NCBI RefSeq assembly: GCF_000712975.1
Contig: NZ_JHQL01000001.1
Span: 62,001 to 126,000, forward strand
Length of the DNA stretch: 64,000 nt
Direction of reading: 5' to 3'
Source of the DNA: Vreelandella neptunia
GTDB taxonomy: Bacteria > Pseudomonadota > Gammaproteobacteria > Pseudomonadales > Halomonadaceae
The translations under genes and the position numbers were made by a program. Of this stretch, positions 24,663 to 33,642 are shown in pieces (positions within the stretch are counted from its first letter, which is position 1; the number at the start of each line of letters is the position of its first letter). The notes below the pieces were generated by a model, which saw only the letters and a list, made by a program, of their open reading frames with translations, ran no database searches and was not told where the DNA came from.

Positions 24663-26399
24663 TTAGCTGGCAACGGCGACCTGAGCGGCGCCGCGTTTGA
24701 TAAAGGCATAGCCTAAACCGGTCACCAGCGAGCCGATGATAATCGCACCAAGGTAAAGCAGTGCAGGGGTAATGGCGTTGGGGATCAGCAGCACAAAGAT
24801 ACCGCCGTGAGGTGCCATTAGTTTTGCGCCCACCAGCATGGAAAGCGCGCCGGTGATTGCGCCGCCCACCATGCACGCAGGGATAACCCGCAGCGGGTCT
24901 TTCGCCGCAAAGGGAATGGCCCCTTCACTAATAAAGCAAAAGCCGAGTACAAACGAAGCTTTGCCTGCTTCCCGTTCTGGTTCAGAAAATTTATTGCGTG
25001 CAACGAAGCTGGCAATGCCCATGCCGATTGCTGGCACCATACCTGCCGCCATGATAGCCGCCATTGGGCCGTAGGTTTCTGAAGCCAATAAACCCACGCC
25101 GAAGGTATAGGCGGCTTTATTGACGGGGCCGCCCAAATCGAAGCACATCATTGCGCCCAACAGAATGCCCAGCAATACCGCGTTGGTAGAACCCATAGAG
25201 GCCAGGAAGCTGGTCAGCGCATTGAGCAACGCAGCGACGGGTTCGCCAATCACGTAGATCATCGTCAGGCCGGTTACTAGGCTTGCTACCAGCGGGATGA
25301 TCAGAATCGGCTTGAGCGATTCAACGCTAGAGGGCAGCTTAACGTAGCGGGTAACCGCGAGGGCCACATAGCCGGCCAGGAAACCTGCCAAAATACCGCC
25401 GATAAACCCGGAGCCAATGTTGGCCGCCAACATACCGCCAATCATGCCTGGGGCAATGCCGGGGCGGTCAGCAATGGAGTAGGCAATGTAGCCTGCCAGT
25501 ACCGGAATCATTAGCGCGAAGGCGGTGCCGCCGCCAATTTGCATAAGCGCAGCGGCCAGCGTGCCTTCCTGTTCAAAGGCTTCAATACCGAAGACAAACG
25601 AGAGCGCAATCAGCAAGCCACCCGCTACCACCATCGGCAGCATGAACGACACGCCGGTGAGTAGGTGCTTATAAACACCTTTCTCTTTAACGCTTTTATT
25701 GGCGCTGCCCGAACCGCTGTTGGCAGTTTCTACGCTAGCATCAACAAGGGCAGCTTCCAGCGTAGGGCGTGGCTTTTTCAGCGCGTTGCCGGTTGAGGTG
25801 CGGTAGATACGCTTACCTGCAAACCGCGACGGATCAACATCGATATCGCAGGCCAGTACGACCACGTCGGCATCGGCGATCTCTTCTTCGCTTAATTGAT
25901 CCTGAGCGCCTACTGAGCCTTGGGTTTCCACGCGAATAGCGTGCCCCATCGCTTTACCTGCTTCGGCCAATGCTTCGGCGGCCATAAAGGTATGGGCAAC
26001 ACCGGTTGGGCAGGCGGTAACAGCGACAATCTTCTTACCACCCATGTTGCTTGCCGGAGTAGCGGCGGCTGTAGGGGTTGTAGGAGCAGTGTAAATTGGC
26101 GCTTCACGCTTGGCTTGATTTAAGAAGGCACTGGGGTCGGGTAGGGCGCTGGCAATCGGCGCCTGGAAAAGCCGCTTGCCATCAAAACGTTCTGGGGCGG
26201 GGACGTGATCGGCAGCCACCACAATTAAATCGGCATTAGCAATTTGCTCAGCGGTGGCAGCCTGCAGCGGCGCAATTTCGCCGTGCATTTCCACATGGGC
26301 GCTCCAGCCCATCCGTGTGGCCGCTTGTTCAAGGCGCTTGGCGGCCAGAAAGGTGGTCGCCATGCCGCTGGGGCAGGCGGTAATTAGAATCAGGTTCAT
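24663..26399 (-). CDS. fruA: Fructose PTS permease EIIB'BC
   Basis: A 578-residue membrane component of the fructose phosphotransferase system, forming fructose-1-phosphate on import. It has a degenerate EIIB' (about residues 1-95, CPSG at Cys9), a linker, and the active EIIB with CPTG at Cys130 (ACPTGVAHTFMAAEAL). EIIC occupies about 235-570 with some eight to ten helices and motifs GGPVNKAAYTFG and EGAIPFAAKDP. Its start overlaps the fruK stop by four bases (ATGA), so translation is coupled in the order fruB-fruK-fruA. Confidence 0.96.
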   Translation of the reverse strand: MNLILITACPSGMATTFLAAKRLEQAATRMGWSAHVEMHGEIAPLQAATAEQIANADLIVVAADHVPAPERFDGKRLFQAPIASALPDPSAFLNQAKREAPIYTAPTTPTAAATPASNMGGKKIVAVTACPTGVAHTFMAAEALAEAGKAMGHAIRVETQGSVGAQDQLSEEEIADADVVVLACDIDVDPSRFAGKRIYRTSTGNALKKPRPTLEAALVDASVETANSGSGSANKSVKEKGVYKHLLTGVSFMLPMVVAGGLLIALSFVFGIEAFEQEGTLAAALMQIGGGTAFALMIPVLAGYIAYSIADRPGIAPGMIGGMLAANIGSGFIGGILAGFLAGYVALAVTRYVKLPSSVESLKPILIIPLVASLVTGLTMIYVIGEPVAALLNALTSFLASMGSTNAVLLGILLGAMMCFDLGGPVNKAAYTFGVGLLASETYGPMAAIMAAGMVPAIGMGIASFVARNKFSEPEREAGKASFVLGFCFISEGAIPFAAKDPLRVIPACMVGGAITGALSMLVGAKLMAPHGGIFVLLIPNAITPALLYLGAIIIGSLVTGLGYAFIKRGAAQVAVAS

Positions 26400-27367
26400 C
26401 GCGTGGCTCCCTCGGTGATGGTGTCGTCAAGACGCCGTACCAAAGTCTGTTGTTGGAGTAAGTCAAAGTCGTCGGCGTGGGGGGTGCCCACACCGACGTG
26501 GCGAACCGCTTCGGCAGAGAGTGCCGTTGCGAAGCGAAGGGTGTCTGGTGGGGCGAAGCCGCTGAGCAGCCCATGGAGCATGCCAGCCACAAAGGTATCT
26601 CCTGCACAAACGGTATTGATGGCGTTCACGCTAGGCGGCGTGGACTGCCAAGTGCCCTGTGAACTAACCCATAGAACGCCCTCTGAGCCTGCGGAAATCA
26701 GTGCGTGCCCGATGCCGCTGGCGTGCAGTCGCTCGGCGGCGACCTGGCGCTGTTGATGTGAATCTAGGGCGCTGCCAGCCCAGTCAGCGAGTTCCGTTTC
26801 GTTAGGTTTTACAGCCGCAGGCTGAGTAGCAATGGCGGTCAGCAGTGCTGGGCCGCTGGTGTCTATCCAAAGTGGAACGCCATAGCTTTTTAGGGTGGTC
26901 AGTAGTTCAGCAAACAGCGGCTGATCAAACCCCGGTGGAAGGCTACCGGCAACGACGACCGCCTGGGGCGGGGCGTGGCGCTGAAACAAGCTGTCCAAGG
27001 TTTGCCGTAGAGCATTCAGATGGGTTGCCTCAATCGGCATACCGGGGCCGTTAATATCAGTGACGCGGCCGCTTTGCTCCGCCAGCTTAGCGTTAATGCG
27101 CGTGCTGCCGGGCACTCGCACAAAGGCATCTTCCACGCCGTAGCGGGGAAATGCCAGACCGAACGGGGCGTCGTTATCCTGGCCGAGAAAGCCGCTAACA
27201 ATCACTTCGTGGCCTAAGCTTGCCAGCACTCGCGCTACGTTAACGCCTTTGCCCGCGGCTTCTAACTGGGCGCTGTGGGGGCGGTTCACATGACCGAGTG
27301 TCAGCGTTTCAAGGTTGAACGCTAAATCCAGCGCGGGGTTGAGTGTAATGCACACTACCTGGGCCAT
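26396..27367 (-). CDS. fruK: 1-phosphofructokinase
   Basis: A 323-residue PfkB-family kinase that converts fructose-1-phosphate to fructose-1,6-bisphosphate. Motifs are the N-terminal TLNPALDLAF, the GKGVNVARVLASLG block and the C-terminal NTVCAGDTFVAGML with the catalytic Asp. The usual NTVGAGD reads NTVCAGD here, replacing the first glycine of the anion hole by cysteine. Its start overlaps the fruB stop by one base (TAATG) and its stop overlaps fruA by four bases. Confidence 0.95.
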   Translation of the reverse strand: MAQVVCITLNPALDLAFNLETLTLGHVNRPHSAQLEAAGKGVNVARVLASLGHEVIVSGFLGQDNDAPFGLAFPRYGVEDAFVRVPGSTRINAKLAEQSGRVTDINGPGMPIEATHLNALRQTLDSLFQRHAPPQAVVVAGSLPPGFDQPLFAELLTTLKSYGVPLWIDTSGPALLTAIATQPAAVKPNETELADWAGSALDSHQQRQVAAERLHASGIGHALISAGSEGVLWVSSQGTWQSTPPSVNAINTVCAGDTFVAGMLHGLLSGFAPPDTLRFATALSAEAVRHVGVGTPHADDFDLLQQQTLVRRLDDTITEGATR

Positions 27368-30234
27368 TAGCGGGCCTCCAGGGCGTCACGCACCTCATCG
27401 CTGGTGGCTTTACTCAGTGCTAATTGGGCAGTGGCTTTTGCATCGGCAAGATCAAATTCACGCAGGCGAGCTTTGACTAGCGGAATTTGCCGCGCGCTGA
27501 CGGAAAGTTCATCAACGCCTAACCCTACCAGTACAGGCACGGCCATGGCGTCCGAGGCGAGTTCGCCACATACGCCAACCCACTTGCCGTGGGCATGGGC
27601 GGCATCAACGGTCATTTGAATCAGGCGCAGCACGGCGGGGTGTAAACCATCCGCCTGGGCAGAAAGCTCTGGGTGGCCGCGGTCGATGGCCAGTGTGTAC
27701 TGAGTTAAATCGTTAGTACCGACGGAGAAGAAATCCACCTCGGCCGCCAACGTAGGCGCTAACAGAGCGCTGGAAGGCACTTCAATCATGACGCCCAGTT
27801 GCACATCAGTGGCGCGCTGTTGTGGCGGGATTTCGCTAAGCAGGCGGTCATAGATGACTTTGGCGGCACGGAATTCAGCGACATCCTTGACCATCGGCAG
27901 CATGATCCGCAGCGGACGATCGACAGCTGCCATCAGCAGCGCGCGGATTTGTGTTTCCAGCACCTCCGGCTGGGTCAGTGCTAAGCGAATGCCGCGTAGG
28001 CCAAGGAACGGGTTGTCTTCCTGGGGAACAGGCCAGTAGGGCAGCGGCTTGTCGCCACCCACATCAAGAGTACGCGCGACCAGCGGTCGGCCATCCAGAG
28101 CATCAGTGGCTTCGCGGTATTCGGCAATCTGGGTGGCTAGGTCCGGTGCGCTTGAGTAGGCCATAAACAGGAACTCGGTGCGCAGCAGGCCAACGCCTTC
28201 GGCACCGCGTTCAACGGCGTCAGCGGCGTGGGCGGTGTTGCCAAGATTGGCAGCCACTTCGACCCTGTGGCCATCGCGTGTTTGGGCTTGCTCAAAACGC
28301 AGCTCCCAGGCATCAGCTTCTCGCTGTTGCTGGTCGAGAAGCTGTTGTTCCGCCCGCTGCAGGCGCTCTTCGGAAGGCTGGGAGGTAACCCGCCCACGTT
28401 CACCATCCAGAATCATCATGCTGCCGTTATGCAGTACCATCACGGCATCACCTGCGCCGACGACCGCTGGAATACCCAGGGCGCGAGCCAGAATAGCACT
28501 GTGCGCGGTGGCACCACCGCGAACGGTAAGCAGGCCGCGTACGCGTGAGGTATCCAGGCGAGCAACGTCGGAAGGGCCGATGTCATCCATTACCAGAATA
28601 TACGGGTGGTCAGGTGGTTCGGGCAGTTGGACATCGCACAATACACCCAACACACGGCGGCCTACGTCGCGCAGGTCAGCGGCGCGCTCGGCCAGCAGGC
28701 GGTCGGCGAGCATTTCCTGGGCGTGAGCGGCGGTTTCAATAGCATTCCACCAACCGGCTTCGGCTGAACGACCTTCACGAATTGCATCAATGGCCGCATG
28801 ATGCAGCTCGGGGTCGTCGAGCATCTCTTCGTGCATTGAGAGAATGTCGGCCACTTCGCCGCCAGGGGCGTTGTGCACCAGTGCCTGTAGTTGAGCGGCG
28901 CCTTCTTCCAATGCTGCTTTCAGGCGGTTAATTTCGTGCTCGGGGTCGTTGGCGTGTTCAGCGTAGTCGAACTGCATCGGGCGAATGACAAACACCGGTG
29001 CAATGGCTAAGCCTGGCGAGGCGGCAACGCCTGCGTGAGGTGTATCGACGACTAGCGGCTCAACCAGCTTACTTGTGTTAGCAACTGACTTGGCATCAAA
29101 ACCGCCGTCGAACGGTGTTACTTTCTCGCCTAGACCGTCTTCAACGGCGGCGGCTACTGCGCCTAGCGCAGCACTTGCCTGGTCGCCTTCGGCAGAAAGG
29201 ATCAGCCACTGACCGCGCCGTGCTCCTAAACCAATCACTTTGGTTAGGCTGGCGGCAGACACCGTGGTGGCACTGCCTTCTTCAAGGCGTACGTTAATCG
29301 GCATTGATTGCGCGCGGGCGACCTGTACCAGCTGTTTTGCCGGACGGGCGTGCAGGCCATGGGGGTTCAAGACGCGCACGCGGCGAGTCTGGGTACTGGC
29401 CGTTTCACCTGCCAACGTGGCCAGCAGCTGTGCGCTGCTTTTGCCCATCAAGCTGTCACTTTCGCCGCTCTCCAACACGGCTAGTAGCTGTTCCAACAGT
29501 GGACGGTGGGCATCGCCGCTGGCTGCCAAGCAGAACAGTATATGGACGGGATGGCCGCTATGCTCAAGTTTGAGATCGGCTGGCGTGGCAACGCCTAGTG
29601 CGGGCTGTGTCACCCCTTGGTTGTGGCTTGCCAACCAACATCCTTTGCCCAGCCATTGGGGGGAAGCGCTGGCGATGGCACTAATAAAGGCGTTATCGAC
29701 ACAGCCGCTTTGACGAAGCCGTGCGGCAGCGGCCAAGGCGAGCTCTTGAGGGTCACGAGCAGGAAAGTTAATGCACAGTGTCTCGGCGTCCAGACGCGGT
29801 TCAAGCGGCGGCTTGGAAAGTAAACGTGCTACCTCGGCAGCCGAGCTGGCGCTTGCGAGCTGGTTGGCGACACCTTCGCGGTCTAATACATGGGTCAACT
29901 GGCGCAGAATGTCTAAATGTTCGTCATTTTGCGCGGCGATCGTCACCAAAACATGCACTTTCTGACCGTCATGCCACTGAATGCCTTGGGGGAACTGTAA
30001 GACCCGCACGCCGGTATGTTTTACGTGCTGGCGACTTTCCGGCGTGCCATGTGGAATGGCAATCGCGTTACCAAGATACGTGGACGACTGCGCTTCACGG
30101 GCATGCAGGCCATCACGGTACTCGGCCTCAACTAAGCCTGCATCCGTTAACGCCTTAGCGGCGATGTCGAGTGCAGTTTGCCAGTCGTCTGCATGGCGAT
30201 TGAGCAAGATGTCATCTGGGCCGAGTGTTAGCAT
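27367..30234 (-). CDS. fruB: Fused fructose PTS EIIA-EIIA-like-HPr-Enzyme I protein
   Basis: A 955-residue fusion that carries phosphate from PEP to FruA. Domains in order: EIIA-Fru at about 1-145 with His62 in AIAIPHG, and an EIIA-like domain at about 150-275 with LASH at His204. An HPr domain at about 283-370 has His295 in GLHARPA, and Enzyme I runs from about 400 to 950 with His578 in GGATAHSAILAR. AGGAG six bases before ATG 30234 supports the start. With FruK and FruA this is a self-contained fructose PTS, as in Pseudomonas. FruR operators lie upstream. The second EIIA-like domain probably has a structural or regulatory role, but it keeps a histidine at the expected place. Confidence 0.96.
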   Translation of the reverse strand: MLTLGPDDILLNRHADDWQTALDIAAKALTDAGLVEAEYRDGLHAREAQSSTYLGNAIAIPHGTPESRQHVKHTGVRVLQFPQGIQWHDGQKVHVLVTIAAQNDEHLDILRQLTHVLDREGVANQLASASSAAEVARLLSKPPLEPRLDAETLCINFPARDPQELALAAAARLRQSGCVDNAFISAIASASPQWLGKGCWLASHNQGVTQPALGVATPADLKLEHSGHPVHILFCLAASGDAHRPLLEQLLAVLESGESDSLMGKSSAQLLATLAGETASTQTRRVRVLNPHGLHARPAKQLVQVARAQSMPINVRLEEGSATTVSAASLTKVIGLGARRGQWLILSAEGDQASAALGAVAAAVEDGLGEKVTPFDGGFDAKSVANTSKLVEPLVVDTPHAGVAASPGLAIAPVFVIRPMQFDYAEHANDPEHEINRLKAALEEGAAQLQALVHNAPGGEVADILSMHEEMLDDPELHHAAIDAIREGRSAEAGWWNAIETAAHAQEMLADRLLAERAADLRDVGRRVLGVLCDVQLPEPPDHPYILVMDDIGPSDVARLDTSRVRGLLTVRGGATAHSAILARALGIPAVVGAGDAVMVLHNGSMMILDGERGRVTSQPSEERLQRAEQQLLDQQQREADAWELRFEQAQTRDGHRVEVAANLGNTAHAADAVERGAEGVGLLRTEFLFMAYSSAPDLATQIAEYREATDALDGRPLVARTLDVGGDKPLPYWPVPQEDNPFLGLRGIRLALTQPEVLETQIRALLMAAVDRPLRIMLPMVKDVAEFRAAKVIYDRLLSEIPPQQRATDVQLGVMIEVPSSALLAPTLAAEVDFFSVGTNDLTQYTLAIDRGHPELSAQADGLHPAVLRLIQMTVDAAHAHGKWVGVCGELASDAMAVPVLVGLGVDELSVSARQIPLVKARLREFDLADAKATAQLALSKATSDEVRDALEAR

Positions 30235-30325
30235 AGGGTTCTCCTGTAAACGCTGTCAGCCAAGGGCGATGTCTGTAGCGTACTCATGCTTAAACGTTGG
30301 TCGTAAAGCGTTGAGGTTTGCTGGA

Positions 30326-30337
30326 TGAATCGTGTCA
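30326..30337. promoter_or_regulatory. Second, degenerate FruR operator
   Basis: TGAATCGTGTCA matches the FruR palindrome in its left half and partly in the right. It lies 33 bp from the perfect site, centre to centre, on the fruB side. Confidence 0.5.
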
Positions 30338-30358
30338 GCTATGGTTAGTTGGCTATGC

Positions 30359-30370
30359 TGAATCGATTCA
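30359..30370. promoter_or_regulatory. FruR (Cra) operator
   Basis: TGAATCGATTCA is a perfect palindrome with the AATCGATT core typical of LacI-family sites and matches the Cra consensus. It lies between the divergent fruB and fruR, so FruR probably represses fruBKA and possibly itself, released by fructose-1-phosphate. Confidence 0.8.
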
Positions 30371-30460
30371 CTTAAAGACACAAGGTCTGTCTTTCTAGAC
30401 TTTAGTCGGGGTGGGCAGAAACGGCTGATAAACTACCCCGGCAACCAGAGGGAGAATTGC

Positions 30461-31438
30461 ATGACACTTGCCGACATTGCCCGCCTTGCGGGCGTATCGC
30501 GCACCACGGCGAGCTATGTAATTAATGGCCAAGCCGAGCAGCGACGTATTAGTCATACCACTATTGAAAAGGTCATGGCGGTAGTGCGTCAGCATCGCTA
30601 TCACATTGATCCGCAGGCTGCGGCGTTGCGTCGTGGGGCAAGTCGGCTGATTGGTTTGATCGTTCCTGACCTTGAAAATATTAGCTATGCGCGGCTCGCC
30701 AAACGCTTAGAGCGTGGTGCAAGAGAGAAGGGCTACCAACTGTTAGTAGTCAGCTCGGATGACTGTGCCGATAGCGAGCGCACTTTGGCGCTGGCGCTGC
30801 GCGCGCAGCGCTGTGAGGTGCTGATTACCGCCAGCTGCTTAGCTGAAGATGACACCTTCTATTCTGAGTTGGTGGATGAAGGCTGGTGCGTTGTAGGAAT
30901 GGACCGTGGGCTTGCGCCGACGCGTTTTGCCAGTGTCGTCAGCAATGATCAAGACGCTGCGCATGCGCTAACGCGCTCGGTCATTACGGGTAGCACGCGG
31001 CGGGTGGCGTGGTTAGAAGCGATGCCGAGCTTGTCGATCAGTCGCGAGCGGAGGAGGGGGTTTCAGACAGCACTAGAAGGTACCTCTATTGAGCCGGTTT
31101 TACTCAGCGGTACCCACTACGAGCGTAGCGAAGGCGCTCGCCTTGCCGCTCAATTATTGGATGAAAAGGGTGGCGCTGATGCGTTAATTACTGCGTCTTA
31201 TGTGCTGATGGAAGGGGTGTTTGATGTGTTTCTAGAGCGTGGTGGGCTACCCGCGAAGATGCGCTTAGCTACTTTTGGCGATCACCGGTTATTGGATTTT
31301 CTGCCGCAACCGGTGAATTCAGCGTTGCAAGATTATGACCGCATTGCTGAACTCACCCTGCGCTGTGCCCTGAATGCCATGAACGGTGATTATCAGTGTG
31401 GCCAGCAGGTCGTAGCGCGCCACCTGCGTACCCGGTAA
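30461..31438 (+). CDS. fruR: Fructose operon repressor (LacI family)
   Basis: A 325-residue LacI-family regulator. The N-terminal helix-turn-helix reads MTLADIARLAGVSRTTASYVING, with Cra-like SRTTASYVIN, then the hinge AALRRGASRLIGLIVPDL. A periplasmic-binding-like effector domain follows. GGGAG precedes the ATG. It is divergent from fruBKA and a perfect TGAATCGATTCA operator lies between them, so local control of fructose uptake is well supported. A wider Cra-like role over glycolysis is not shown here. Confidence 0.93.
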   Translation: MTLADIARLAGVSRTTASYVINGQAEQRRISHTTIEKVMAVVRQHRYHIDPQAAALRRGASRLIGLIVPDLENISYARLAKRLERGAREKGYQLLVVSSDDCADSERTLALALRAQRCEVLITASCLAEDDTFYSELVDEGWCVVGMDRGLAPTRFASVVSNDQDAAHALTRSVITGSTRRVAWLEAMPSLSISRERRRGFQTALEGTSIEPVLLSGTHYERSEGARLAAQLLDEKGGADALITASYVLMEGVFDVFLERGGLPAKMRLATFGDHRLLDFLPQPVNSALQDYDRIAELTLRCALNAMNGDYQCGQQVVARHLRTR

Positions 31439-31453
31439 GTACCCTGTTGCTGG

Positions 31454-31936
31454 TCAGTCTTGAACTGTGCGGGCCTGGGCCCAGGCCTGCGCATCTGGAA
31501 TAGACATATCGTAGCGTTCACTGAGGTAGGGCGATGACAGTAAAAAGTCGGCGCTCGCCGCATTGCACGCCACCGGTACGTTCCATAACGCGGCTAATCG
31601 CAGTAGCGCTTTGACGTCAGGGTCGTGGGGCTGAGGGGCAAACGGATCCCAGAAGAAAATCAGCACGTCTAGCTGTTGCTCGGCAATACGCGCGCCAATT
31701 TGCTGGTCACCACCCAGCGGCCCGCTCATCAACCCCTCGACCTCTAGGCCAAGCGAACTTTTGAGCCGCCCAGCGGTAGTCCCCGTACCAATAAGAGTGT
31801 GCTGGCTAAGTGTTTCTTGCCAGCGCGTTGCCCACTCCAGCATTTCGGTTTTTTTGCCGTCGTGGGCAATTAGCGCAATGCGCTTACGCGGTGGCAAGGT
31901 GCGAATAGCTTGGCGGGGTGGGCGTGCATCGGTCAT
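31454..31936 (-). CDS. mgsA: Methylglyoxal synthase
   Basis: A 160-residue enzyme that converts dihydroxyacetone phosphate to methylglyoxal, a bypass that relieves phosphate limitation. Motifs are IALIAHDGKKTEMLEWA, TGTTAGRL and the SGPLGGDQQIGARIAE block with the catalytic Asp, then FFWDPF and NVPVACNAASADFLL. The ATG at 31936 has GGAGAG upstream; the open frame to 31978 would overlap pyk. It follows pyk by 28 bp on the same strand, so the two may be co-transcribed, an unusual pairing at a triose-phosphate branch point. Confidence 0.95.
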   Translation of the reverse strand: MTDARPPRQAIRTLPPRKRIALIAHDGKKTEMLEWATRWQETLSQHTLIGTGTTAGRLKSSLGLEVEGLMSGPLGGDQQIGARIAEQQLDVLIFFWDPFAPQPHDPDVKALLRLAALWNVPVACNAASADFLLSSPYLSERYDMSIPDAQAWAQARTVQD

Positions 31937-31964
31937 GGCATGGCTCTCCAGGTCGCAGTCAGGT

Positions 31965-33431
31965 TTAGTCTTCTTCAACGGCCAGCACTTTCATCGTGTT
32001 GGTACCGCCGTGGGCATTCATGTGGTCGCCGCGGGTAAGAATGACATGATCTCCAGGGTGTGCCAAACCATGAGTTTGTAGCAGCTTGACGGCTTCTTTA
32101 TTGAGCTCTTTAGGATCCATATGGGTGGTGTCGAAAGGGATTGATACAACGCCGCGATAAAGCGCCATGCGCCGTTGAGCAACCGGGCTATGGGCAAGGC
32201 CAACAATGGGCAGGCCAGAGCGAATGCGTGAAGCAATCAATGGCGTGTAACCCGTCGAGGTCATGCAGGCAATGGCACTGACACCAGTTAGGTGGTTAGC
32301 GGCGTACATTGCGGAGAGGGCAATGGTTTCATCAATACGCTCAAAGCCTTCATGAATACGGTGACCTGACGATTGGGCAATGCGCTCGCGTTCAGCACCT
32401 AAGCACACCCTATCCATTGCTTGAATAGTCTCTACCGGATAGTCACCCGCGGCGGTTTCCGCAGAGAGCATAACGGCGTCGGTAGCATCAAGCACTGCGT
32501 TAGCCACGTCGAAGACTTCCGCGCGGGTGGGCAGTGGCGACTCAATCATCGATTCCATCATTTGTGTGGCGGTAATGACCGCGCGGTTAAGCGTACGAGC
32601 ATGCTTGATGATGCGCTTTTGGGTGCCGATCAGCGCAGCATCGCCAATTTCTACGCCTAAGTCGCCTCGGGCGACCATCACCGCTTCTGATGCTTCAATA
32701 ATGCCATCCAACGTCTCATCGTTAGCTACGGCTTCGGCGCGCTCCAGTTTGGCCACCAGGCCAATTTCTTTACCTGCCTCGCCGAGTAGTTCGCGAGCTT
32801 CCTGCATATCAGCAGCGCTGCGTGGGAACGACACCGCCAGATAGTCGACTCCAATATCAATCGCGGTTTTGAGGTCTTCTTTATCTTTTTCGGTAAGCGC
32901 CGGAGCTGAGAGCCCGCCGCCTTGTTTATTGATGCCCTTGTTATTAGAAAGCTTGCCACCCACGTGAACGCGAGTATGCACCTCTTGCCCAACGATAGAG
33001 GTGACATCCAGCACTAAGCGCCCATCATCCAACAGTAATCGGTCGCCTGGAGTGACGTCGTTAACCAGCGTCTTGTAATCACAGCCTACGCGTTCGGCGG
33101 TGCCGCTGTTGGTATCTAGCGCCATGTCGAGCACAAAGGCTTGGCCAGCATCCAAATGAACGGCACCTTCGGCAAAACGTGCTATGCGAATTTTTGGCCC
33201 TTGCAGGTCACCCAGTGCGGCAACGCTGCGGTTTAGCCGCTGGGCGATCTCACGTACCTCTTGCAAGCGGCGGCGATGGTCGTCTGCGGCACCGTGGGAG
33301 AAATTGAGCCGCACGACATCAACACCCGCTTTGAGCATGGCTTCCAGCACGCCAGGACGATCACTTGCCGGGCCAAGCGTTGCGACAATCTTGGTACGGC
33401 GAAGGGGGGTGGAAGATGTTGAGCGAGTCAT
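31965..33431 (-). CDS. pyk: Pyruvate kinase
   Basis: A 488-residue enzyme that makes pyruvate and ATP from PEP and ADP. Motifs are [40 protein letters not shown] and [53 protein letters not shown] eight bases before ATG 33431 supports the start. It is divergent from gap, with HexR-like sites between them. It resembles the PykA (type II) group more than PykF, but I cannot fix the subtype by eye. Confidence 0.97.
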   Translation of the reverse strand: MTRSTSSTPLRRTKIVATLGPASDRPGVLEAMLKAGVDVVRLNFSHGAADDHRRRLQEVREIAQRLNRSVAALGDLQGPKIRIARFAEGAVHLDAGQAFVLDMALDTNSGTAERVGCDYKTLVNDVTPGDRLLLDDGRLVLDVTSIVGQEVHTRVHVGGKLSNNKGINKQGGGLSAPALTEKDKEDLKTAIDIGVDYLAVSFPRSAADMQEARELLGEAGKEIGLVAKLERAEAVANDETLDGIIEASEAVMVARGDLGVEIGDAALIGTQKRIIKHARTLNRAVITATQMMESMIESPLPTRAEVFDVANAVLDATDAVMLSAETAAGDYPVETIQAMDRVCLGAERERIAQSSGHRIHEGFERIDETIALSAMYAANHLTGVSAIACMTSTGYTPLIASRIRSGLPIVGLAHSPVAQRRMALYRGVVSIPFDTTHMDPKELNKEAVKLLQTHGLAHPGDHVILTRGDHMNAHGGTNTMKVLAVEED

Positions 33432-33493
33432 AAAAGTTACTCCTGTTGAGCATCTTGGTGGTGATTAATTATTGGACTACGATAGCCTTTATA

Positions 33494-33509
33494 TAGTAAT
33501 TTTACTACA
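33494..33509 (-). promoter_or_regulatory. HexR-like site between pyk and gap
   Basis: On the minus strand this reads TGTAGTAAAATTACTA, close to the HexR palindrome and to the pgi site. It lies 63 bp upstream of pyk and 134 bp upstream of gap. A related inverted repeat, TAGTAA-N5-TTACTA, is at 33586-33602. HexR (not in this window) responds to KDPG and in several gammaproteobacteria controls gap and pyk. Confidence 0.6.
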
Positions 33510-33585
33510 TATTGGAATGTTAATAGCCTTCATTAGTCGTTTTTAACGTTTTAAAATGACTTTTAGGCAAATAAATACGTATTTT

Positions 33586-33602
33586 TAGTAATTTTTTTAC
33601 TA
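33586..33602. promoter_or_regulatory. Second inverted repeat, HexR-like, proximal to gap
   Basis: TAGTAA and TTACTA are separated by five T. The half-sites equal those of the 33494-33509 site but the spacing is 3 bp longer. It lies 41 bp before the gap start, over the likely promoter. Confidence 0.4.
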
Positions 33603-33642
33603 GAAACGATGTCTACTACCACTGCTTGATCGAGGTGCCACC

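Noticed and set aside
30326..30337. Second FruR site as a strong operator
   Set aside because: Only the left half matches well, so it is kept as a degenerate site with reduced confidence.
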